Below, piece after piece: positions 1 to 6,897 of a stretch of DNA of 12,452 nt. Numbering within the stretch: position 1 is the first letter of the stretch; each line of letters starts with the position of its first letter. The notes beneath the pieces are model-generated. The model was given only the letters and a program-made list of their open reading frames with translations. It was not told the origin of the DNA and searched no databases. The stretch is from Clostridiales bacterium (GTDB lineage: Bacteria > Bacillota_A > Clostridia > Christensenellales > Aristaeellaceae). Where the stretch lies: the NCBI GenBank assembly GCA_024684665.1, contig JAIKWN010000279.1, positions 1 through 12,452 on the forward strand, written 5' to 3'. The position numbers and the translations under genes were made by a program.

Positions 1-209
1 GAGTTGATCTCCGCGTAGTCCACAGGAATTCCCAGGGTTTCGGCGAAAATGCCGTTTTCCTTTTCGAGAATGCTGGGCACGTTTAGAGGTGAGGTTACAT
101 AAGTGACGGTGAGACGGTCGGCACTCAGAGCCTCCGCCTGGGCACAGCAGCAGAGCGCGGTGAGCAGGACAAGAAACAGAGAAGAGAAGAGCACAACAGT
201 TTTTTTCAT
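1..209 (-). CDS. ABC transporter solute-binding protein, NitT/TauT/SsuA type (partial, N-terminus only)
   Basis: Only the first 69 residues are present; the rest lies beyond the left edge. The start is ATG at 209-207, preceded by GGAGG seven bases upstream. The protein opens MKKTVVLFSS with a hydrophobic stretch (about residues 5-20) and a cysteine cluster (CCC at 20-22). There is no good lipobox, and AQA at 23-25 followed by E would suit signal peptidase I, so it is probably an exported periplasmic-type binding protein. The mature start (VTYVTSPLNVPSILEKENGIF, about 34-54) matches the opening of NMT1/SsuA/TauA-like proteins, where a similar segment is followed by a ligand site. It is the third gene of an ABC set with the ATPase and permease upstream on the same strand. 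The ligand cannot be read from this fragment; sulfonates, taurine, nitrate, riboflavin or thiamine precursors are all handled by this superfamily. Confidence 0.8.
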   Translation of the reverse strand, partial: MKKTVVLFSSLFLVLLTALCCCAQAEALSADRLTVTYVTSPLNVPSILEKENGIFAETLGIPVDYAEIN

Positions 210-299
210 GGTTTTACCTCCGAATGGATTAAAATGAGAACGATTTGCGGCATTCGGCCGCATATTTTTCTGCCCGCGCGATGCGGGGAGAAAGCAAGA
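210..299 (-). other. Intercistronic region with two small hairpins
   Basis: This 90-base gap between the ATPase and the binding-protein gene is the longest inside the ABC set. It holds two inverted repeats: TGCGGC/GCCGCA (246-251 with 257-262, loop 5) and CCCGC/GCGGG (about 273-277 with 283-287, loop 5). On the minus strand neither is followed by a T run, so they are not terminators for the operon. On the plus strand the first is followed by TATTTTTC and could stop antisense transcription. Such structures between an ATPase gene and a binding-protein gene can protect a 3' mRNA segment and raise binding-protein output, but that is inference here. Confidence 0.35.
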
Positions 300-1013
300 T
301 CAGGAGAGGTTTCCGAGCGACAGAAGGATCTCCCGGCGCAGGTGAACGAGCGCTTGCGATCCGTTATCTCGGGGATGAGGAAACGGAACGGAAATTTCAT
401 CCGACAGGATCCCGTCCCGGAGAAGGACGATTCGGTCGGCCAAGAGCAGCGCTTCACCGATCGAATGGGTGACAAAGAGGATACCGGCCTGCGTTTCATC
501 CCGGACGCGGAGCAGTTCCTTCTGCATGGCTTCCCGCGTGAAGGCGTCCAGAGCGGCAAAGGGTTCGTCCATGAGCAGGAAGGAGGGAGAAACTGCCAGC
601 GCGCGGCCCAGGGCGACGCGCTGTCGCATCCCACCGGAGAGCTGCGAGGGCAACGCCCGCTCAAACCCATTGAGGCCAACCGTATGGATGATCCGGCGAA
701 CCGTTTCCGGTTCACGCTCTCGAAGGCGGAGACCGAAACGGATGTTGCCTGCGACGGTCAGCCAGGGCATAAGGCGCGGCTCCTGAAATACGAAAGCGGT
801 CTTCTCCCTGCCTGTAAAAGCGATGCGGCCGGAGTCCGGCGCCTCCAGCCCGCCGACGAGGCGGAGCAGGGTGGTTTTTCCGCATCCGCTTTTTCCGAGG
901 ATCACCGTGATTTCTCCCGTGGCAGCGGAAAGGGTTACGCCCCGCAGCACGCGCAGCGTCTCCCCATCCAAATCATAGGATTTTGTAAGCGCCCGGATTT
1001 CAATCCCAGCCAT
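300..1013 (-). CDS. ABC transporter ATP-binding protein, SsuB/TauB type
   Basis: This 237-residue protein is the cytoplasmic ATPase that powers a NitT/TauT-family importer. All nucleotide-binding motifs are intact: Walker A GKSGCGKTT (40-48), Q-loop glutamine at 77 (VFQEPRLMPW), signature LSGGMRQ (125-131), Walker B FLLMDEP with catalytic E150, and the switch histidine H183 in VTHS. The VFQEPRLMPWLTV stretch and the short length are typical of SsuB/TauB. The start ATG at 1013-1011 lies inside the end of the permease gene (14-base overlap), with GGGAGG about 11 bases upstream, so the two are probably translationally coupled. Family assignment is firm; the substrate is unknown. Confidence 0.93.
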   Translation of the reverse strand: MAGIEIRALTKSYDLDGETLRVLRGVTLSAATGEITVILGKSGCGKTTLLRLVGGLEAPDSGRIAFTGREKTAFVFQEPRLMPWLTVAGNIRFGLRLREREPETVRRIIHTVGLNGFERALPSQLSGGMRQRVALGRALAVSPSFLLMDEPFAALDAFTREAMQKELLRVRDETQAGILFVTHSIGEALLLADRIVLLRDGILSDEISVPFPHPRDNGSQALVHLRREILLSLGNLS

Positions 1014-1776
1014 TTCCAGCCGTACCTCCCGCGAAGCGCCGAATGAGAAGACCCAGCAGCCAGTCCGTCAGCGCGCCGGTCAGCCCGATGACGAGGATAC
1101 CAGCGATTACTTTGTCCGTGCGGGACATCTGCTGGGCGAAAAGAATCATGTGCCCGAGACCAGTGGAGGCTGCTACCATTTCCGCCCCAATGATTGCTCG
1201 CCAGGCGTAACCGAGGCTGGTCCGCATTCCTACCAGGATGTCCGGGACGGATGAGGGGAGAGTGACGAAAAAGAATGTCCGCGCGCGGCCATAACGGAAG
1301 GAACGTGCCACTTCCAGAAGCCCCGGATCGCAGGAAGCGAAACCCTTTGCGATAGAAAGATACATAGGAAAAAAGGAAGCAAGCACGATGATGACTGTCT
1401 TCGTGGTTTCCCCAATGCCACACCAGAGGATGAGAAGCGGAATCAGGGAGATGGGCGGTACCCCACGGAGGAAACGGACGGGCCAGCAGTAAAACGCTTC
1501 GCTTTTTGGGAAGGCGGTGCGCAGGGCAGCGAGGAGAAAGGCCAGGACAAAGGCAATGGAGAATCCCCGGAACACGCGTCTCAGGCTGACCGCGATGTCG
1601 GATAGCAGTTCCCCGGAGGCGGTCATCTTCATGAGCGTACGCAGTACCTTTTCCGGAGAAGGGAGGACGTAGGCATTCACTAAACCGGAGGTGCAGACCA
1701 GATACCATGCAAGCAGCAGAGCCCCAATACCGACCGTTGCCGGCAGGATTCCTCTGTGCGGTTTCCTTTCCATCAT
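1000..1776 (-). CDS. ABC transporter permease, SsuC/TauC type
   Basis: The inner-membrane channel subunit of the importer, 258 residues from the chosen start. About six hydrophobic segments are visible (roughly 13-30, 70-88, 108-121, 125-142, 185-203, 222-243). The cytoplasmic EAA-type coupling loop is EVARSFRYGRARTFFFVTLP (155-174), and the YVLPSP motif near residue 37 is typical of BPD_transp_1 permeases in the SsuC/TauC group. The reading frame extends to an ATG at 1800, but the GGAGG at 1787-1783 lies inside that extension and sits six bases before ATG 1776 and nine before ATG 1773. Either of these is the likely start. The gene begins 39 bases after the stop of hydE on the same strand with no terminator between them, so it probably shares the hydrogenase-maturation transcript. 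Confidence 0.92.
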   Translation of the reverse strand: MMERKPHRGILPATVGIGALLLAWYLVCTSGLVNAYVLPSPEKVLRTLMKMTASGELLSDIAVSLRRVFRGFSIAFVLAFLLAALRTAFPKSEAFYCWPVRFLRGVPPISLIPLLILWCGIGETTKTVIIVLASFFPMYLSIAKGFASCDPGLLEVARSFRYGRARTFFFVTLPSSVPDILVGMRTSLGYAWRAIIGAEMVAASTGLGHMILFAQQMSRTDKVIAGILVIGLTGALTDWLLGLLIRRFAGGTAGNGWD

Positions 1777-1815
1777 ATTCATCCTCCACATGAACCGCAT
1801 CGGACAGGCTGTGGA

Positions 1816-2868
1816 TTAGGCTGTCCGTGCGTCTCCCCTGTCCACAGCCAGATAGCAGCCAATAGCATGCATTCGGGCGTCCAGACAGTGGCGGCACTGC
1901 GCAGATTCGTCTCCCGTGCAGATCTTGTTGTCGTAAAGCGCATACTTTTTTCTCACTGCGACGGGTGAGAGGTTGGGCATAACCACATTGGCGCCGGCCT
2001 GGATGCCAAGCTCCCGCCCGTTTGGATGGATAGTGCCAAGCGCTGTGGTGGCGGGCAGGAGCACCGGCGGGTGAATGATACGGATGATGGACAGCAGCAT
2101 AAGCGTCAGGTCCAGCGTGCCAGCGGGTTCATCTTTGAAGGGTGTGTCGTGGTGTGGTACAAATGGGCCGATACCGCACATGTCGGGCTTAAACGTTTCA
2201 ATGAACCTGAGGTCCTTTGCCAGCGCATCCACGGTCTGATAGGGGGAACCGACCATAAAACCGCAGCCCACCTGATAGCCGATCTCCCTGAGATCCCGCA
2301 GACAGCGCATCCGGTTTTCAAAGGACATTTCTGAGGGATGCAGCAGAGCGTAGTGATCGGGATCGGCAGTTTCGTGGCGCAGCAGATAGCGGTCTGCACC
2401 GGCGTCAAACAGTGCCTGATAGCTATCACGGCTGCGTTCGCCCATGGATAGGGTCACGGCGCAGTCCGGATAACGGCTTTTGATGCGGGAAACAATAGAA
2501 CCCAGAACGGCGTCGGAGAAAAAGGGATCCTCGCCGCCCTGCAGAACGAAAGTTCGGAAACCGAGGTCATACCCTTCACCCGCGCAGGAGAGGATCTCTT
2601 CCGATGTCAGACGATAGCGTTCCACATGGATGTTGCTCCTCCGAATCCCACAGTACAGGCAGTCATTTTTACAGATGTTGCTGATTTCAATGAGCCCGCG
2701 GGTGAATACCGCATTGCCATAGATCTTCCGGCGCAGGTCAGAGGCGGCTTTCGCAAGACGAGCGGCTATGTCGGGTGAGCGGCATGCGATCAGCTCGGCA
2801 TATTCCTCCTGCGCAAGGTGATGCTCGTGGATCAACTTTTCTGTTAGGACCAGCGCTGTGCCCATCAT
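1816..2868 (-). CDS. hydE: [FeFe]-hydrogenase H-cluster radical SAM maturase HydE
   Basis: A 350-residue radical S-adenosylmethionine enzyme that helps build the two-iron subcluster of [FeFe]-hydrogenase in the cytoplasm, acting on the iron-cysteine-carbonyl-cyanide product of HydG. The SAM-cluster motif is CX3CX2C at C66, C70 and C73 (ICKNDCLYC). Family segments include YGNAVFTRGLIEISNICKN, the GGEDP SAM-binding turn (111-115) and RHETADP (164-170). C317, C325 and C328 are spaced CX7CX2C, the layout of the optional second iron-sulfur site known in Thermotoga maritima HydE (348 residues). The open frame continues upstream to 3189, but that part is antisense to nothing and simply overlaps hydF out of frame. 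The ATG at 2868-2866 overlaps the hydF stop as ATGA and gives the expected length. No HydG is encoded in the window. Confidence 0.95.
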   Translation of the reverse strand: MMGTALVLTEKLIHEHHLAQEEYAELIACRSPDIAARLAKAASDLRRKIYGNAVFTRGLIEISNICKNDCLYCGIRRSNIHVERYRLTSEEILSCAGEGYDLGFRTFVLQGGEDPFFSDAVLGSIVSRIKSRYPDCAVTLSMGERSRDSYQALFDAGADRYLLRHETADPDHYALLHPSEMSFENRMRCLRDLREIGYQVGCGFMVGSPYQTVDALAKDLRFIETFKPDMCGIGPFVPHHDTPFKDEPAGTLDLTLMLLSIIRIIHPPVLLPATTALGTIHPNGRELGIQAGANVVMPNLSPVAVRKKYALYDNKICTGDESAQCRHCLDARMHAIGCYLAVDRGDARTA

Positions 2869-4073
2869 GGTTCGCCCTTCTCGATCATTGCGTGCAGCTG
2901 GGGAAACAGGCGCAGACTGCGCTCCAGCGCGCCGGTGATGTGTGCAATCAATACGCCGTAGTTGGTGAACGGGACGCCCTGGGCGGCAGCCTGTTTTCTG
3001 CGGCTTTCCATCATGGCTTCTGTCAGCATGCAGCCTCCGCAGTGGATGACCAGATGGTAGGGGGAGAGGTCTTCCGGAAAATCCCTGCCGGAGCATGTCT
3101 CGATTAAGACGTCCTTCCCCGTGAACTTCCTGAGCCAGGCGGGAATCTTCACTGTACCGATGTCTCTGCATTGCCGGTGATGCGTGCATCCCTCCGCCAG
3201 GAGTACCCGGTCACCATCCTGAAGGAAGAGTGCTGCGCGCACGCCCTGGACGGCTGTTTCCAGGAATCCCTTATAGCGGGCCATCAGGATGGAGAAAGAG
3301 GTAAGTGGGATTTCTTCGGGTACTGTATCGTTCACCAGGCGGAAGGCCTGGCTGTCGGTAATGACAAGGGCGGGACGCTGCCCGAGGGAAGAAAGCACCT
3401 TCGCAAGCTCCGTATCCCGGCATATCACGGGAATGGCACCCGCATCCATAAGATCCCGGATTGTGAGCTGCTGTGGGAGGATCAGCCGCCCTTTGGGAGC
3501 GGATTCGTCGATGGGGCAGACGAGGACGCAAAAGTCCCCGGGGGAGATCAAATCGGAAGCGATTGCCTGTTCCTTGTCTGCTGGCGCGAGAGCTGCCAGC
3601 CTTTCTTTGAAAGCAGAGACGCCTTCCCCGGTTTTGCAGCTGACGTGGATCGCCCCTTCCGGTGCAGGGAGCGTCCCTGGCAGATCGCTCTTGTTCCATA
3701 CGATGAGGTATGGGATCCTCCGCTGACGGATGAGCGTCAGAAGCGTCTCTTCTTCCTGTCGGAGGCCAGCCGTTCCGTCCGCGACCAGGATGGCAATGTC
3801 GCAGGAGCCAAGGATCTCCCGTGTTTTTTTCACCCGGAGTTCCCCCAGCGGGCCCTCGTCGTCGAAGCCCGGGGTGTCGACAATGACGACCGGTCCCAGG
3901 GGCAGAAGCTCCATGGCCTTGCGTACCGGATCGGTGGTGGTGCCACGGACGTCCGAGACCACTGAGAGATCCTGCCCAGTCACAGCGTTTACCAGGCTGG
4001 ATTTGCCGGCGTTGCGCACGCCGAAGAAACCGATGTGGATTCGCTCCCCGGATGGGGTTTCCTGAAGACTCAT
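2865..4073 (-). CDS. hydF: [FeFe]-hydrogenase H-cluster maturation GTPase HydF
   Basis: A 402-residue scaffold and GTPase that assembles the two-iron subcluster and delivers it to apo-hydrogenase. The GTPase domain has a P-loop GVRNAGKSS (18-26), G3 DTPG (66-69), G4 NKSD (127-130) and G5-like SCKT (145-148). The C-terminal cluster-binding domain has CTHH (296-299) and HCGGC (344-348); H298 and H344 are separated by 45 residues, matching the family pattern CxH-(44-53)-HCxxC. The opening MSLQETPSGERIHIGFFG is the classic HydF N-terminus, so ATG 4073-4071 is the start. AAGGAAG lies six bases upstream. An in-frame ATG at 4151 would add 26 basic residues read through a terminator hairpin and is rejected. 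The stop overlaps the hydE start by four bases. Confidence 0.96.
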   Translation of the reverse strand: MSLQETPSGERIHIGFFGVRNAGKSSLVNAVTGQDLSVVSDVRGTTTDPVRKAMELLPLGPVVIVDTPGFDDEGPLGELRVKKTREILGSCDIAILVADGTAGLRQEEETLLTLIRQRRIPYLIVWNKSDLPGTLPAPEGAIHVSCKTGEGVSAFKERLAALAPADKEQAIASDLISPGDFCVLVCPIDESAPKGRLILPQQLTIRDLMDAGAIPVICRDTELAKVLSSLGQRPALVITDSQAFRLVNDTVPEEIPLTSFSILMARYKGFLETAVQGVRAALFLQDGDRVLLAEGCTHHRQCRDIGTVKIPAWLRKFTGKDVLIETCSGRDFPEDLSPYHLVIHCGGCMLTEAMMESRRKQAAAQGVPFTNYGVLIAHITGALERSLRLFPQLHAMIEKGEP

Positions 4074-4090
4074 AACAAACTTCCTTCCAC

Positions 4091-4126
4091 AAAAATAAGC
4101 CGTGCCCCAAAAAGACAGGGCACGGC
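4091..4126 (-). terminator. Intrinsic terminator in the leader of hydF (possible attenuator)
   Basis: On the minus strand a perfect 9-bp stem GCCGTGCCC/GGGCACGGC (4126-4118 with 4107-4099) with a 10-base loop is followed by TTATTTTT. It lies 107 bases after the stop of the TM1266-like gene and ends only 17 bases before the hydF ATG, immediately in front of the hydF ribosome site. There is no room for a promoter between it and hydF, so hydF must be reached by read-through. On the plus strand there is no T run. A weak competing pairing (GGCGG at 4161-4157 with CCGCC at 4128-4124) would invade the stem base, but it is only five base pairs. Confidence 0.8.
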
Positions 4127-4232
4127 GGCGCAGACTGAACCGTCGCATCATGTCTTCCGCCTCAAGTTTCGTTTCGGCGTCAGGGGGATGCAGAGTATGG
4201 TGTTCAATGGGGAAATTAAAGAAAAAGGCAGA

Positions 4233-4478
4233 TTATACCTGGGAATAGGTGACTTTCGCGCTGAGCCCGGCAATGCGGCCCAGGGCACCGGCAAGAGCGT
4301 TGATTTCATCGGCGGGCGCGTCCATTGCTACGCAAATGATGTTTACGTTCTTCGCACGGTAAGGAAGCCCGAGGCGTCCAATGATAAACCGTCCGTACCG
4401 GTGCAGCAGGCCATTGAGCTCCGGAGCGGCGCTTTCATCCGAGACAATGATGCTGACGACAGCAACGCGGGTATCCAT
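4233..4478 (-). CDS. TM1266-family iron-only hydrogenase system putative regulator (ACT-like fold)
   Basis: A small 81-residue protein opening MDTRVAVVSIIVSD and containing YGRFIIGRLGLPYR and VNIICVAMDAP. This matches the TM1266 family, described as a putative iron-only hydrogenase system regulator, a small ferredoxin-like or ACT-like domain resembling the NikR C-terminal domain. No DNA-binding segment is visible, so a regulatory role would have to be through ligand sensing or protein partners; the true function is unproven. It heads the leftward unit that continues into hydF and hydE, which is the usual neighbourhood for this family. The start is ATG 4478-4476 with GGAGG eight bases upstream. 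A strong sigma-A promoter sits immediately in front. Confidence 0.88.
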   Translation of the reverse strand: MDTRVAVVSIIVSDESAAPELNGLLHRYGRFIIGRLGLPYRAKNVNIICVAMDAPADEINALAGALGRIAGLSAKVTYSQV

Positions 4479-4497
4479 TCAATCCACCTCCGCGCCT

Positions 4498-4526
4498 ATC
4501 ATAGCTGAACGGTTAGAATTTGTAAA
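4498..4526 (-). promoter_or_regulatory. Sigma-A-type promoter for the hydrogenase-maturation unit
   Basis: On the minus strand TTTACA (4526-4521) and TATGAT (4503-4498) are separated by exactly 17 bases. The predicted transcription start is near 4491, which puts the GGAGG (4491-4487) at the very 5' end of the mRNA and leaves a leader of only about 13 bases before ATG 4478. Confidence 0.8.
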
Positions 4527-4570
4527 GGGGCGTTTTTTTACATCTTTATGTTGCAAGCCCTGCCTCATCC

Positions 4571-4599
4571 TTGCCAAACGGGCGCAGATTCGCTATAAT
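4571..4599 (+). promoter_or_regulatory. Sigma-A-type promoter for serS
   Basis: TTGCCA (4571-4576) and a perfect TATAAT (4594-4599) are separated by 17 bases. The start of transcription should be near 4606, giving a leader of about 29 bases. That is far too short for the T-box riboswitch that often precedes serS in Bacillota. The -35 boxes of this and the divergent hydrogenase-unit promoter lie back to back, 44 bases apart. Confidence 0.88.
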
Positions 4600-4634
4600 A
4601 CGCGGGAATTCTTTTTCAGAAAGGGACGAAAACC

Positions 4635-5915
4635 ATGATTGATATGAACCTGATCCGGAAGAATCCGGACTTGGTGCGCGAGAACATCAAAAAGAAATTT
4701 CAGGATGCGAAGCTTCCCCTTGTGGATGAGGTGATCGCTCTTGATAAGCAGAACCGTGAGGCCATGCAGCGGGCGGACTTTCTGCGTAACCAGCGCAAGG
4801 TACTCTCCAAACAGATCGGCGGCCTCATGAAACAGGGGAAGGCTGACGAGGCGGAATCTGTGAAGGCGCAGGTTGCCGCGATGGCGGACGAGCTGGCTGC
4901 GCTGGAGGTCAAGGAAGAGGAGTACGCTGCGGAGATCCGCAAGCGTATGCTGGTCATTCCGCAGATCATCGACGATAGCGTGCCCATCGGGAAGGATGAT
5001 TCCGAAAACGTGGAAGTGGAGCGCTTCGGCGAGCCCGTCGTCCCGGATTTCGAGATTCCCTATCATGTGGATATCATGGAACGCCTCTCAGGTATCGACA
5101 TCGATAGCGCGCGGCGCACCAGCGGCAACGGCTTCTATTACCTGAAGGGCGACATTGCGCGCCTGCACAGTGCCTGCCTCAGCTATGCCCGTGATTTCAT
5201 GATTGACCGGGGCTTCACCTATATGATCCCGCCCTACATGATCCGCAGCGACGTAGTGACGGGCGTCATGAGTTTCGCTGAGATGGAGAACATGATGTAC
5301 AAGATTGAGGGCGAGGATCTCTATCTCATCGGTACGTCTGAACATTCCATGATTGGTCGTTTTATCGACACTATCCTGACCGAGGATGAGCTTCCGCAGA
5401 CGCTTACGAGCTATTCCCCCTGCTTCCGCAAGGAAGTGGGCGCCCACGGCATCGAGGAACGCGGCGTCTACCGCATCCACCAGTTTGAAAAGCAGGAGAT
5501 GATCGTAGTCTGCAAGCCGGAGGATTCCATGATGTGGTATAATCGCCTTTGGCAGAACACGGTCGATTACTTCCGCAGCCTGGACATCCCGGTTCGCACC
5601 CTTGAGTGCTGCTCCGGCGACCTCGCGGATCTCAAGGTAAAGAGCTGCGACGTGGAAGCCTGGAGCCCCCGGCAGAAGAAGTATTTCGAGGTCGGCAGCT
5701 GTTCTACACTGGGTGACGCGCAGGCTCGCCGCCTCGGCATCCGAGTAAAGGGCAAGGACGGACAGAAGTACTTCGCCCACACCCTGAACAACACCTGCGT
5801 GGCTCCGCCCCGCATGCTCATCGCTTTCCTGGAAAACAACCTGCAGGCGGACGGCTCCGTGCGCATCCCGGTGCCACTGCGCCCCTACATGGGTGGGAAA
5901 GACGTTATCCGGTAA
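4635..5915 (+). CDS. serS: Seryl-tRNA synthetase
   Basis: A 426-residue class II aminoacyl-tRNA synthetase that charges tRNA-Ser with serine; cytoplasmic and essential. The N-terminal part (about 1-110) is rich in K, E, A and Q and forms the long antiparallel coiled-coil tRNA-binding arm. The catalytic domain shows the serine pocket segment GTSEH (233-237), motif 2 CFRKE (263-267, R265 and E267) followed by VYRIHQFEKQEM (278-289), SGDL (327-330), and motif 3 TLNNTCVAPPR (383-393, R393) ending LRPYMGG. GTSEH, FRKEVGAHG and the NNTCVAPPR form of motif 3 differ from the common bacterial TAE, FRSEAG and NGSGLA forms. The length is normal. The ATG follows an AAGGGA site seven to nine bases upstream. 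It has its own promoter and a terminator just downstream. Confidence 0.96.
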   Translation: MIDMNLIRKNPDLVRENIKKKFQDAKLPLVDEVIALDKQNREAMQRADFLRNQRKVLSKQIGGLMKQGKADEAESVKAQVAAMADELAALEVKEEEYAAEIRKRMLVIPQIIDDSVPIGKDDSENVEVERFGEPVVPDFEIPYHVDIMERLSGIDIDSARRTSGNGFYYLKGDIARLHSACLSYARDFMIDRGFTYMIPPYMIRSDVVTGVMSFAEMENMMYKIEGEDLYLIGTSEHSMIGRFIDTILTEDELPQTLTSYSPCFRKEVGAHGIEERGVYRIHQFEKQEMIVVCKPEDSMMWYNRLWQNTVDYFRSLDIPVRTLECCSGDLADLKVKSCDVEAWSPRQKKYFEVGSCSTLGDAQARRLGIRVKGKDGQKYFAHTLNNTCVAPPRMLIAFLENNLQADGSVRIPVPLRPYMGGKDVIR

Positions 5916-5920
5916 AGTGC

Positions 5921-5947
5921 ATCCCTCCCCTGGCGGGAGGGATTTTT
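5921..5947 (+). terminator. Intrinsic terminator after serS
   Basis: A 9-bp perfect stem ATCCCTCCC/GGGAGGGAT (5921-5929 with 5935-5943) with the loop CTGGC is followed by TTTTT (5943-5947). It starts five bases after the serS stop and ends 18 bases before the next start codon, directly ahead of its AGGAGG ribosome site. I see no promoter between it and the dipeptidase gene. Confidence 0.88.
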
Positions 5948-5965
5948 CACAGGAGGAAGAGATTC

Positions 5966-6880
5966 ATGCTGATTTGCGATACGCACTGCGACGTACTATG
6001 GAGAAAGGCATATCATCCGGAAGAGGAATGCGTCGTCACGATGGAGAACATGAAAAAAGGCGGTATCTCCCTGCAGGTGCTGGCGCTTTTCTCTGGGTCG
6101 GACAGATATGCGGCGGTTTCTCATGAGGTCGCTATGAACGAACTTGCTGAGTTCCAGAAATTGAAAGCGTCGGGCTGGGAGCAGGCTTTCTCCCCTCTGG
6201 AGGCGGAGGACGGGCAGACAAAGGTCATGCTCTCCATTGAGGGCGGCGAGGTGATGGAAGGCTCCGTAGAACGGCTGCGCGAGTTTTACGCAGAAGGCGT
6301 GCGCATGATCGCCCTAACCTGGAATCGGGATAATGAAATCGCGCATTCCGCCCGTTACGGCAGTCCGCTCGGCATTAAGCCCCAGGGCTGGGCGATCCTC
6401 AGGGAAATGGAAAAGCTCGGCGTCGCGGCGGATACGAGCCATCTGAACGAGCGTGGCTTCTGGGATCTTATCGAAAAGCACGGGCAGCCACCCATGGCTT
6501 CCCATTCCTGTTGTCGCTCTCTATGCGTGAACTGGCAGTGGCGGAACCTTTCGGATGAGCAGATCCGCGCCATGATCATGCGTGGAGGCTGGATCGGCGT
6601 CAATTTCTGCCCTGCCTTTTTATGCGATGACAGTCGGGCGAGCGTTTCCTCGGTGTGCGATCAGATCGATTATATCTGCCAGCTCGGCGGTGCGAAGCAC
6701 GTTGGCCTCGGCAGCGACTATGACGGCATTGAGCATACGCCGGAAGGACTGGAGAATCCTTCAAAGGTACCGGCAATTTTCACGGAACTCAGACGGCGCG
6801 GTTATGATGAGGAAACGGTGAAGGACATCGCCGGGCGGAATTTCCTGGCGTATTATGAACGCCTGACGCCTGGAAAATGA
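5966..6880 (+). CDS. Membrane dipeptidase, peptidase family M19
   Basis: A 304-residue zinc dipeptidase related to renal dipeptidase, expected to cleave dipeptides, including D-amino-acid-containing ones in bacteria. The metal and active-site residues are in place: H7 and D9 in THCD, E92 in SIEGGE, H159 in DTSH, H180 in ASHS, R193 in WRNLSDEQ and the acidic GSDYDG (249-254). LTWNRDNE (117-124) is also typical. No signal peptide is visible, so it is likely cytoplasmic despite the family name. It is at the short end for the family but looks complete. The start ATG 5966 follows AGGAGG by about nine bases. The stop TGA forms ATGA with an unlikely alternative start of the next gene. Confidence 0.93.
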   Translation: MLICDTHCDVLWRKAYHPEEECVVTMENMKKGGISLQVLALFSGSDRYAAVSHEVAMNELAEFQKLKASGWEQAFSPLEAEDGQTKVMLSIEGGEVMEGSVERLREFYAEGVRMIALTWNRDNEIAHSARYGSPLGIKPQGWAILREMEKLGVAADTSHLNERGFWDLIEKHGQPPMASHSCCRSLCVNWQWRNLSDEQIRAMIMRGGWIGVNFCPAFLCDDSRASVSSVCDQIDYICQLGGAKHVGLGSDYDGIEHTPEGLENPSKVPAIFTELRRRGYDEETVKDIAGRNFLAYYERLTPGK

Positions 6881-6897
6881 GCCGGGAGGATCAGGTT

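Noticed and set aside
234..1046. Long plus-strand open frame (270 codons) across the ABC ATPase
   Set aside because: It is antisense to an ATPase with every motif intact, its protein has no recognisable domain, and there is no ribosome site.
2869..3189. 107-residue upstream extension of HydE
   Set aside because: It overlaps hydF out of frame, its protein is low-complexity in H, R, G and P, and the ATGA junction at 2868 gives the normal HydE length.
4074..4151. 26-residue N-terminal extension of HydF
   Set aside because: It would translate the terminator hairpin; the family N-terminus MSLQETPSGER begins at 4073 with a good ribosome site.
4600..4634. T-box riboswitch before serS
   Set aside because: The leader from the predicted start is only about 29 bases, too short for any T-box, and no T-box sequence is seen.
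4233..5915. Functional link between serS and hydF/hydE through serine as a source of the hydrogenase bridge
   Set aside because: They are divergently transcribed, and serS is a housekeeping gene; adjacency alone does not support a link.
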